Shown here one piece after another: positions 52,209 to 59,118 of a DNA stretch of 64,000 nucleotides. Made by a program: the position numbers and the translations under genes. The stretch's first letter is position 1, and each line of letters starts with the position of its first letter. Under the pieces are notes generated by a model that saw only the letters and a list, made by a program, of their open reading frames with translations, did not search any database and was not told where the DNA came from. The DNA lies in assembly GCA_963799065.1 (NCBI GenBank), contig CAWCVJ010000001.1:1116001-1180000 (forward strand). The letters are read 5' to 3'. This stretch comes from JAJPHW01 sp963799065. Its GTDB lineage: Bacteria > Acidobacteriota > Terriglobia > Terriglobales > Acidobacteriaceae.

Positions 52209-53339
52209 CTATTTTCCGAATACGACTTGCGTTAGCGGGAGGTCTTCACGCAGAAATCCGGTCGGGTGGGCGTAAGTGACGTATTCGGTTTGTCCGTTTC
52301 CTTGCGCGAATTCAGTGTGGGCCTGTCCGGTGTAATTGACGCTGCCGGAATATGGCGTCTCTCCCTTGAAGAGTAATGCACCCTTCGACCATGGTCCCCA
52401 GGGGGTATATGAAACCATGTAGTACATATCGTTATTAAGCGCCGGGTTGTAGATGTTCATGAATACGCCGAGATAAGCGTTGTAGAAAACCTGGTTGGCG
52501 GCGGCGCCGCCCTCGAATATGGTGACGGCGTCGGCCGGATTGGCGCTCCAGGCATCGTTTCCGGCGTAGTAGGTCCATTGCGTAATGTCGAGAGCTTCGG
52601 CAAGTGGAACGCGTGCGACCATGCAGTTGTCCACGAGAAATCCCCCCTTGCAACCGTAGGAGTAGAGCATGTCGTCGACCACGAGTGCGCCAGAGTTGTA
52701 TTCCTGATCGTTCGGTCCCCACATCAGCGTTGGGGTTTTGCTGCCGGGGTTTTCGATGGGGCGCTTGATGCCGTTTTCGGGAGTGTAGACCGCGATGCCC
52801 CCGCCGACGGTATCCCAACCTTGCATGCCGGGGACGCCGCGATAGAGTTCGTAGTAATAGAAGAGAACGCGGTTGCGAGCTTGGTCAACGATTACGGGGC
52901 CATCCCACATTGCGAATTCGGCGCCGCAGGGCTTGACGGTGCAGTGGTGGTTGTCGTGTTGGTAGTTGTATGTTCGCTCCCAAGGCAAATACGGCAAGAA
53001 TTCCGCGGGCGCTCCAGTGCTATCCAGCAGGTCGTGATTGAGGTCGATGCCTTGCGAAGCGTCGAGACTTGTGCTCCAGGAGAGCGAGTTGTCATCCCAG
53101 TAGTTGCCGAGAACGCCGGGAACGGACATGGGAGTGTCTCCGAACGTCCACACCGACTTGCCGTCGATGAGCGCGCTGAAAGTTCCGTCACGTCCGTAGA
53201 TCACGGGGTTTTGATGCACCGTGCCGAGAGAGGTGACGGAAACGACGGACGGGAGTGGCGGCACGCCGGTGTTCTGGGCTGCGGCGGAAACGCCGATAAG
53301 AATTATGGCGGCACTGAGATAAAACTTGAACCTGGTCAT
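52209..53339 (-). CDS. Secreted DUF4185 beta-propeller protein
   Basis: A 376 aa exported protein (signal 1-22, cut near SAAAQ). The sequence has repeated propeller-blade words (WTFGDTPMSVPG, MWDGPVIVDQARNRVLFYYY, GGAAANQVFYNAYLGVFMNIY, YYMVSYTPWGPWSKGALLF) matching the DUF4185 family, which is related in fold to glycoside hydrolase propellers. Function unknown. The ATG at 53339 has AGGA upstream on the minus strand; a longer frame to 53393 lacks support. Confidence 0.78.
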   Translation of the reverse strand: MTRFKFYLSAAIILIGVSAAAQNTGVPPLPSVVSVTSLGTVHQNPVIYGRDGTFSALIDGKSVWTFGDTPMSVPGVLGNYWDDNSLSWSTSLDASQGIDLNHDLLDSTGAPAEFLPYLPWERTYNYQHDNHHCTVKPCGAEFAMWDGPVIVDQARNRVLFYYYELYRGVPGMQGWDTVGGGIAVYTPENGIKRPIENPGSKTPTLMWGPNDQEYNSGALVVDDMLYSYGCKGGFLVDNCMVARVPLAEALDITQWTYYAGNDAWSANPADAVTIFEGGAAANQVFYNAYLGVFMNIYNPALNNDMYYMVSYTPWGPWSKGALLFKGETPYSGSVNYTGQAHTEFAQGNGQTEYVTYAHPTGFLREDLPLTQVVFGK

Positions 53340-53461
53340 GGGAAACGATTGAGATCCTAACCGCAAAGTTATCATACGGAGTTTAGCGGCCAAAGAGACG
53401 AAGGTGGTGAGAAGAAAGACTCACTGCGCTGACTTGGGACGCGTAGCCCACCCAAGTACTT

Positions 53462-53797
53462 TTACTTTTTCGTCACTGAGCTGACCTGAATCACATCGCC
53501 GCTTAAGTCGCCGGTGATTACGGCTTGCTTCCCAGCGAGCTTGTTGAGGTCTTTAAGTGTCTTCTTGTCGTCACTGTCGAGCTTGTAGACTTTTTCGTCG
53601 TTCACAATGAGGGCGTACTTGACGCCTTTCTGGACGCACATCTTAGTGCAGTCGGCGTCGCCGCTGGCCATCACATGCAGTCGCTTGCAGGATGCATCGC
53701 CAACCTTGCCGGTGTAGGTGACGCTTTCGGCCGCAGCGAGAGCAGCGCTTAGCGATAAAGCGATCAGCACGATTGCCGTAAATTTGCCGAGTGTCAT
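53462..53797 (-). CDS. Small secreted protein of unknown function
   Basis: A 111 aa exported protein: signal 1-24 (cut near AAAES). The mature part is a short beta-rich domain with three Cys residues (SCKRLHV, DCTKMC) and KVYKLDSDDKKTLKDLNKL, ending GDVIQVSSVTKK. It looks like a small periplasmic domain common in acidobacteria, but I cannot name a function. AAGGAGTCC precedes the ATG. Confidence 0.7.
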   Translation of the reverse strand: MTLGKFTAIVLIALSLSAALAAAESVTYTGKVGDASCKRLHVMASGDADCTKMCVQKGVKYALIVNDEKVYKLDSDDKKTLKDLNKLAGKQAVITGDLSGDVIQVSSVTKK

Positions 53798-53919
53798 AGT
53801 AGGACTCCTTGAAAGTATATTTGCGTCGCCGCCCCACTAACTTATCATGTGCGGCGGGGCTGAGCACCCGGGAGTTTCGTGGAAGCCTTCGAGCTCGCGA
53901 AAACGATACAATCGGCAGC

Positions 53920-54402
53920 ATGGCTAGCAAGAAAGCCCTCAGTCCTTCTCTCGGGGAACGCGTCAATCCCGCGGTCAAGGCCGCTTACAATCGCTGCTTC
54001 GTATGTGGCCCGGATAACGCTGCCGGCATGAAACTCAAGTTCACGCTGGATGAGGCTCGGCGGGCTTTTGTCTGTCACTTTCGCCTGGATGATCGCTATA
54101 GCGGACCTCCCGGCCACTGCCATGGCGGAATCATCGCCGCTATCCTCGACGACGCCATGGGCAAGGTGAATCGTCTGCGCGATGTGGTTGCCTTGACCTC
54201 CGAGATGACGGTGAACTATCTGAAGCCGGTTCCGCTGAATACGGCGCTGCGGGTTGAGTCGCACGAGGTCAGCGTTCGCGGACGGCGGCACACCAATGCG
54301 GCCGAAATCATCAATGCGAATGGCGAAATTCTAGCTCGGAGCCGGGGAGTTTTCATCGCCATCGATCCCGCGCGGATGTTCGCCAAGTATATGAAGAAAT
54401 GA
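53920..54402 (+). CDS. PaaI-like hotdog thioesterase
   Basis: A 160 aa hotdog-fold protein. The block CHGGIIAAILDDAMGKVN at about 66-83 is the PaaI-type active-site helix, and TSEMTVNYLKPVPLNTALRVESHEV follows. Such proteins hydrolyse acyl-CoA thioesters. Cys26-Cys29 near the N-terminus (CFVCGPDN) is found in a subgroup. The first upstream in-frame start (53809) overlaps a divergent gene and was rejected. Confidence 0.87.
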   Translation: MASKKALSPSLGERVNPAVKAAYNRCFVCGPDNAAGMKLKFTLDEARRAFVCHFRLDDRYSGPPGHCHGGIIAAILDDAMGKVNRLRDVVALTSEMTVNYLKPVPLNTALRVESHEVSVRGRRHTNAAEIINANGEILARSRGVFIAIDPARMFAKYMKK

Positions 54403-54521
54403 GGCTTTATTGTTGATCGTCGGGAAAGTGAATCAAGCCGGATCTCGATCTACGGCGACGTGTGGCTAGCCCCAGGTTGTAGAATAGGTGTTGTATACAG
54501 GATCCAGAAAAGAGCCCCGAA

Positions 54522-55445
54522 ATGTCCTCGAATAACGGAAACAATTCGACTAGTCTTCGCCTTAAGACCGGCCTCGCCGAGATGCTGAAGGGCGGCGTCA
54601 TTATGGATGTCACCGACGCGGCGCAGGCTGAAATTGCTGAGAAAGCTGGCGCCGTCGCAGTCATGGCCTTGGAGCGGGTGCCGGCGCAGATTCGCGCCGA
54701 AGGCGGCGTGGCACGGATGGCTTCGCCGATTAAAATTCGCGAGATCATGGCTGCGGTGTCGATTCCGGTGATGGCAAAGTGCCGTATCGGGCATTTTGCC
54801 GAAGCGCAAATTTTGCAGGAGTTGGGCGTCGATTACATCGATGAGTCGGAAGTGTTGACTCCCGCGGACGAAGCTCACCATGTCGATAAACATAAATTTA
54901 ATACTCCGTTTGTATGCGGGGCGCGCAACTTAGGCGAGGCTCTGCGCCGGATCGCCGAAGGCGCGGCCATGATTCGGACCAAGGGCGAAGCTGGCACGGG
55001 AGACGTGGTTCATGCGGTCAAGCACATTCGGCAGATCGTGCAGGAGATGAAGATTCTTACCGTCCTCGGGGAGGAAGAGCTTTACGCCAAGGCAAAAGAA
55101 CATGGCGCGCCGTATGAGTTGGTGCGGATCGTTGCCAAAGCAGGGAAGCTGCCCGTGCCGAATTTCTCCGCTGGAGGCATCGCCACGCCCGCCGACGCCG
55201 CGCTGGTCATGCAACTCGGCGCCGAGGCCGTTTTCGTAGGCTCGGGCATCTTCATGAAAGACTCCCACAATTTCGCCGAGCCAGCCGAAGCCGCAAAGCG
55301 CGCGAAAGCAATCGTGCGAGCCGCAACATTCTTCAACGATCCAAAAGTGCTGCTCGAAGTTAGCGAAGACTTGCAAGGCGCGATGAAAGGCTTAGCCATC
55401 GCCGCGCTGGATGAGGCGCATTTGTTGCAGACCAGAGGCTGGTAA
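54522..55445 (+). CDS. pdxS: Pyridoxal 5'-phosphate synthase lyase subunit PdxS
   Basis: Makes PLP from ribose 5-phosphate, glyceraldehyde 3-phosphate and ammonia. 307 aa barrel protein: GGVIMDVTDAAQAEIAEKAGA, ALERVPAQIRAEGGVARM, the catalytic Lys in MAKCRIGHF (about 87), EADYIDESEV-like core (DYIDESEVL) and RTKGEAGTGD (second Lys about 155). Followed 57 bases later by pdxT, the glutaminase partner. Confidence 0.97.
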   Translation: MSSNNGNNSTSLRLKTGLAEMLKGGVIMDVTDAAQAEIAEKAGAVAVMALERVPAQIRAEGGVARMASPIKIREIMAAVSIPVMAKCRIGHFAEAQILQELGVDYIDESEVLTPADEAHHVDKHKFNTPFVCGARNLGEALRRIAEGAAMIRTKGEAGTGDVVHAVKHIRQIVQEMKILTVLGEEELYAKAKEHGAPYELVRIVAKAGKLPVPNFSAGGIATPADAALVMQLGAEAVFVGSGIFMKDSHNFAEPAEAAKRAKAIVRAATFFNDPKVLLEVSEDLQGAMKGLAIAALDEAHLLQTRGW

Positions 55446-55502
55446 GAGCAGTCTGGATCACGCCGGGCCTATCCGTTAAAGTTGATAAGAACGGCTTGGA
55501 GT

Positions 55503-56096
55503 ATGAAAATCGGAGTTCTTGCCCTGCAAGGAGATTTTGACGCGCACTGTCGCCGGCTCGAAGAGCTTGGCGCAGAAGTTGTGCTGGTAAGGAAGCCTGA
55601 ACAGCTCGATGACATCGATGGGCTGGTGATCCCCGGCGGCGAATCGGGAACGTTTCTCAATCTACTGGGCGAGGCTGGGTTCGAAAAGCTGAAGCAATTC
55701 GTTCATGCCAAGCCTACTTTCGGCACCTGCGCGGGAGCCATTTTACTGGCGAAAGAGGTTGAGAATCCGAAGCAGGCGGGACTGGGCGCGCTGGACATCA
55801 CGATCCGCCGCAATGCTTACGGACGGCAGATCGATAGTTCCATTCGCACCGGGCAGTTGCTGAACCAAAACCACGAATCGTCGCCGCTGGAAATGGTTTT
55901 CATTCGAGCGCCCAAGATAGAAGGCTTGGGGCCGGGTGTCGAAATTCTCGCAACCGAAGGTAGTGATCCGGTGGCCGTTCGGCAAGGGACTGTTATGGCC
56001 TCAACGTTTCATCCCGAACTCACCGACGACACGCGGATGCATAAAGCGTTTCTCGACTTGATTCAGCGGGGGGACTCGGCGCTCTTGAGCGAGTGA
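55503..56096 (+). CDS. pdxT: Pyridoxal 5'-phosphate synthase glutaminase subunit PdxT
   Basis: Glutaminase feeding ammonia to PdxS. 197 aa from the ATG at 55503: GVLALQGDFDAHCRRL, GGESGTF at about 46-52, catalytic Cys76 (GTCAGAI), and His170/Glu172 (FHPE) completing the triad. The upstream in-frame TTG at 55482 lacks a ribosome-binding site. Works only with PdxS in a 12+12 complex. Confidence 0.95.
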   Translation: MKIGVLALQGDFDAHCRRLEELGAEVVLVRKPEQLDDIDGLVIPGGESGTFLNLLGEAGFEKLKQFVHAKPTFGTCAGAILLAKEVENPKQAGLGALDITIRRNAYGRQIDSSIRTGQLLNQNHESSPLEMVFIRAPKIEGLGPGVEILATEGSDPVAVRQGTVMASTFHPELTDDTRMHKAFLDLIQRGDSALLSE

Positions 56097-56108
56097 GCTG
56101 ACCGATTA

Positions 56109-56513
56109 TCACTTGCGCGGAAAGAATTCGATTTTCACATCTCTTGCGGCTGGCTTCAGGTCGAAGTCGGCGGTGACCAGGATGCGATCCGGTGACTCCA
56201 TCGCCAACTCGGCGCCGAATGCATTCGCATACGGTATCTTGGTCTTCAACTTTGTGAGGGCGGCTCGGACCGACCGTCCCGCGGTCGCAGGCACTACTTC
56301 CAAGCCGAACGAGGCCAGTCGTGAAAGCACAAGTTCCATAGCTTGGTTGCCGTGAACTTTCGCCACGACACCCCCAATTTCTCCCCAGTGAATCGCTGAG
56401 ATTATGCATTCGCACTTTCCCGCCAAGTGCTCCTTGATGAGGGACGCCACGCGCTCCGAACCGGCCTCGCCATCGATGTAGCGCAAGACAGCGCTGGAGT
56501 CCAGGGCATACAT
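56109..56513 (-). CDS. Orphan VapC-type PIN protein with Asn at an active-site position
   Basis: A 134 aa PIN-fold protein of the VapC type: Asp5 (YALDSSAVLRY), Glu45 (HWGEIG) and Asp116 (TADFDLK) are present, but the third acidic position, normally Asp in PYADAFAAALA, is Asn97 (PYANAFGAELA). No antitoxin gene lies upstream: the 73 bases to the divergent ArsR gene hold only its promoter. An inactivated or antitoxin-free remnant is likely, though residual activity cannot be excluded. Confidence 0.85.
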   Translation of the reverse strand: MYALDSSAVLRYIDGEAGSERVASLIKEHLAGKCECIISAIHWGEIGGVVAKVHGNQAMELVLSRLASFGLEVVPATAGRSVRAALTKLKTKIPYANAFGAELAMESPDRILVTADFDLKPAARDVKIEFFPRK

Positions 56514-56548
56514 AGCGACGTAAGGTACGTGGAAAGTTTATTTCTCGC

Positions 56549-56583
56549 TTGACACGCAGAAGCGCGTAACCGTATAGTTACGC
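56549..56583 (+). promoter_or_regulatory. ArsR promoter with palindromic operator
   Basis: -35 TTGACA (56549-56554) and -10 TATAGT (56574-56579), spacer 19. A perfect inverted repeat GCGTAAC-CGTATA-GTTACGC (56564-56583) covers the -10. The transcript would start about at the ATG (56587), and no Shine-Dalgarno is seen, so a leaderless mRNA is likely. Typical ArsR autorepression site. Confidence 0.72.
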
Positions 56584-56586
56584 ATT

Positions 56587-56976
56587 ATGCGGAACCGTTC
56601 GGTTACACATTCTACGGAAGCGGCGTTTCAAGCGCTGGCTGATCCCACGCGGCGCGCCGTTCTCGATCTCCTGCGCCGCGGCAGTCAGCCCGCGGGACAA
56701 ATCGCGCAGGCGTTTCCCATATCGCGTCCTGCGATTTCCAAGCATCTTCGCCTGCTGCGCCGGGCACATCTGGTGCGCGAGCGTCGCGAGGGGCGCAATC
56801 GCGTTTATCAACTTAATCCCGAACCATTGCAAGCGGTCGACCGCTGGTTGGATCAGTATCGCGTGTTCTGGCAGGCGAATCTGGCCAGTTTGAAAGCCTT
56901 TGTAGAAACCGAGTACGTCAAAGAAAGTGCAGTCAATCCAAAACCACACAAAGAGGAAAAGAGAGGAAAACGATAA
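56587..56976 (+). CDS. ArsR-family transcriptional repressor
   Basis: A 129 aa winged helix-turn-helix regulator: FQALADPTRRAVLDLLRRGSQPAGQIAQAFPISRPAISKHLRLLRRAHLVRERREGRNRVYQLN at about 12-76, the standard ArsR fold. It lacks the metal-binding cysteines of metal sensors and matches the subgroup that sits next to SRPBCC (AHSA1) genes. Its stop codon overlaps the next gene's start by one base (TAATG). Confidence 0.92.
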   Translation: MRNRSVTHSTEAAFQALADPTRRAVLDLLRRGSQPAGQIAQAFPISRPAISKHLRLLRRAHLVRERREGRNRVYQLNPEPLQAVDRWLDQYRVFWQANLASLKAFVETEYVKESAVNPKPHKEEKRGKR

Positions 56977-57503
56977 TGAAGATGAAAACGATCTGCAACG
57001 TGATCTTACTGTCTACCGGGCTGGTCCTCAGCGGCTTTGCCCAAATCGCGCAAACCAGCCCTGCAACCGAGGCTCAGAAATCTTTCAACACTCTGAAATC
57101 CCTCGAAGGCGACTGGAGCGGGAAGATATCGGACGGCATGCCATTGAAAGTATCCTTCGAATCCACTGCTGCGGACTCGGCCATCGTGAGCACCATCCAC
57201 GGTTTTCACTCAGAAAAAGAAGATATGGTTTCGATGATCAACATGGATGGCCCAGACCGGCTGCTCTTGACTCACTACTGTAGCGCCGGGAATCAGCCGC
57301 GCTTGCAAGCGAGCGCGTCCCCCGATGGCAAGACCTTCACCTTCGACTTCGCCGATGCGACCAATTTGAAGACTCCCGACGATGGCCACATGACGCGAGT
57401 CGTGATTGCGGTAATCGATCCCAATCATCATACCGAGGAATGGATCTTTACCGATCACGGTAAGCAACATAGACAATTCTGGGATCTCCGAAGGAGTTTA
57501 TGA
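56976..57503 (+). CDS. Secreted protein of unknown function in the ArsR cluster
   Basis: A 175 aa exported protein: signal 1-23 (cut near GFAQ). The mature domain (SFNTLKSLEGDWSGKISDGMPLKVSFESTAADSAIV...WIFTDHGKQHRQFWDLRR) reads like a lipocalin-type or DUF1579-like sandwich; function unknown. Translationally coupled to arsR. Confidence 0.72.
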   Translation: MKMKTICNVILLSTGLVLSGFAQIAQTSPATEAQKSFNTLKSLEGDWSGKISDGMPLKVSFESTAADSAIVSTIHGFHSEKEDMVSMINMDGPDRLLLTHYCSAGNQPRLQASASPDGKTFTFDFADATNLKTPDDGHMTRVVIAVIDPNHHTEEWIFTDHGKQHRQFWDLRRSL

Positions 57504-57534
57504 GCCGGCATCAGAAACGCTTGGAGGATGGCTT

Positions 57535-57957
57535 ATGACTCCGACGCTACTTTACCGAAGCGCTTCTTTGTTGCTCATCCTATTCGCGGCGGCACACACT
57601 TTCGGCTTCCTGAAGTTTGTGCCGCCGTCGGCCGAGGGTGTGGCGGTTCGCGATTCCATGTCCAGGGTCACTTTCAGAGTGCGGGGCTCTGAATTCAGCT
57701 ATGGAAAGTTTTATCGCGGGTTTGGGCTGATGATCTCAGCGTATTTGTTATTTGCGGCATTCGTGGCTTGGCAATTGGGCACTGTGGCGCGAAGCAATCC
57801 GCAGGCGATTGGCCCGTTGGGGTGGGCGTTCTGCGTTACACAGATCGTATCGCTCGTTCTGGGCTGGATTTATTTTGCGGCCGAGCCGGCGATTCTCTCC
57901 GCCATGATCGCATTATGTGTCGGGTGGGCGTCGTGGCTCATTACCGTTCGAGTGTGA
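57535..57957 (+). CDS. Small membrane protein, LIC_13387-like
   Basis: A 140 aa protein with four membrane helices (about 11-29, 66-84, 92-110 and 116-135) and an N-terminal AAHTFGFLKFVPPS motif common to small membrane proteins found near ArsR/AHSA1 genes. Function unknown. It starts 31 bases after the preceding gene. Confidence 0.65.
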   Translation: MTPTLLYRSASLLLILFAAAHTFGFLKFVPPSAEGVAVRDSMSRVTFRVRGSEFSYGKFYRGFGLMISAYLLFAAFVAWQLGTVARSNPQAIGPLGWAFCVTQIVSLVLGWIYFAAEPAILSAMIALCVGWASWLITVRV

Positions 57958-57992
57958 AGAAAAACTATATCGAGGAAATTTACGAGGATCTC

Positions 57993-58478
57993 ATGAATAC
58001 TGTAATGCCTTTTTCCGTCGTAACAAACGATGCCGTTGAGTGCGAGATTGAGATTGCGGCGCCCCCGGATCGCGTCTTTGAAGCGCTCACCGACGAGAAG
58101 CAACTTTCCCTCTGGTTCAACAATCCCGAGTGCCCGGTTAAAGAATGGAAGTTCGATGCGCGGCCGGGTGGGCGCTACAACTACTCGACCAGGAAAGAGA
58201 CTATGGTCGTTAACGCCAAGAATCAGTTCCAGTGTCACGGCGAGATTGTCGAATTCGATCCGCCGCGCCTGCTCGCCTACACCTGGATCGGCAACTGGCA
58301 CAACGACCAATCGCTTAAGACGCTGGTGAGGTATGAGCTCACGACGCGCGGTAAAGGAACTCACGTAAAAGTGACGCACAGCGGACTCGCTTCAGAGGAC
58401 GTGGCGCGCAAGGACTACTCCGGTGGCTGGCCCGGAGTGCTGGCAAGCCTGAAAGATTTCACCGAAAAAACAAAATAG
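57993..58478 (+). CDS. SRPBCC (AHSA1-like) protein
   Basis: A 161 aa START/SRPBCC-fold protein: EIEIAAPPDRVFEALTDEKQLSLWFNNP, the AHSA1 entrance, then RPGGRYNYSTRKE and VKVTHSGLASEDVARKDYSGGWPGVLASLKDF. Probably binds a hydrophobic ligand. Start ATG at 57993 has GAGGA upstream; an ATG at 57768 lies in the previous gene. Twelve bases separate it from a second SRPBCC gene. Confidence 0.88.
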   Translation: MNTVMPFSVVTNDAVECEIEIAAPPDRVFEALTDEKQLSLWFNNPECPVKEWKFDARPGGRYNYSTRKETMVVNAKNQFQCHGEIVEFDPPRLLAYTWIGNWHNDQSLKTLVRYELTTRGKGTHVKVTHSGLASEDVARKDYSGGWPGVLASLKDFTEKTK

Positions 58479-58490
58479 GAGATCAACGTT

Positions 58491-58970
58491 ATGACGACTC
58501 TTTCTATCACTCCCGGCCAGGACACTCTGGTTAACGAAATTTTCATTGCTGCGCCACCAGAGCGAGTCTTTCAGGCGCTCACCGATCCCGTGCAGCTGCC
58601 GAAATGGTGGGGTGCGCGGGGAGTATATCGCACGACGGGCATGCAGTCCGACCTGCGTCCTGGCGGCAAGTATGTTAGTTCCGGCGAGGGGGCTGACGGC
58701 GTGGCCTTCGATGTTCGGGGCGAATATATCGAAATCGACCCGCCGCATCTACTGGTCTATAGTTGGACGGCCAGCTGGACGGGCGACCTCAAAAGCACGG
58801 TGCGCTGGGATCTCACGCCGGAGCGTGGGGGAACGCTGGTGAAAGTTCGCCACAGCGGATTGGCGGCGAATCCTGAGGCGGCGAAGAGTTATGGCAGCGG
58901 ATGGCCGATTGTGATTCGCTGGATGCAAGCCTACCTGGAGGATGGCGTTACCATCGACACGCGCAAGTAG
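58491..58970 (+). CDS. Second SRPBCC (AHSA1-like) protein
   Basis: A 159 aa SRPBCC protein, sister to the preceding one by shape (NEIFIAAPPERVFQALTDPVQLPKWW, DLRPGGKYVSS, VKVRHSGLAANPEAAKSYGSGWP). The two are diverged, so an old duplication is likely. Last gene of the ArsR cluster; GGAGATC precedes the ATG. Confidence 0.9.
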   Translation: MTTLSITPGQDTLVNEIFIAAPPERVFQALTDPVQLPKWWGARGVYRTTGMQSDLRPGGKYVSSGEGADGVAFDVRGEYIEIDPPHLLVYSWTASWTGDLKSTVRWDLTPERGGTLVKVRHSGLAANPEAAKSYGSGWPIVIRWMQAYLEDGVTIDTRK

Positions 58971-58990
58971 TCTGGTTGGGTTTCGGGGGC

Positions 58991-59029
58991 CCCACCCTGT
59001 CGCAAAGAACGCGACAAGCGTGGGGCACC
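58991..59029 (+). repeat. Dispersed palindromic repeat, TGGGGCACC family
   Basis: CCCACCC, then stem TGTCGC (58998-59003) with GCGACA (59011-59016), then AGCGTGGGGCACC. Between the SRPBCC cluster and the M28 peptidase gene. With the 48270 and 52160 copies it gives the consensus plan: CCC-A/C-CCT, stem of 6-7 bp, loop with AAG or GAAC, GTGGGGCACC. Confidence 0.7.
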
Positions 59030-59118
59030 GTTTTGTTGAGTCTCCCGGAACTTCCAGTCGTTCCTGTGGGCGTATACTTTTCCGTTCTGACTCTCCGAGA
59101 GGAAATGTTCGCTCACCC

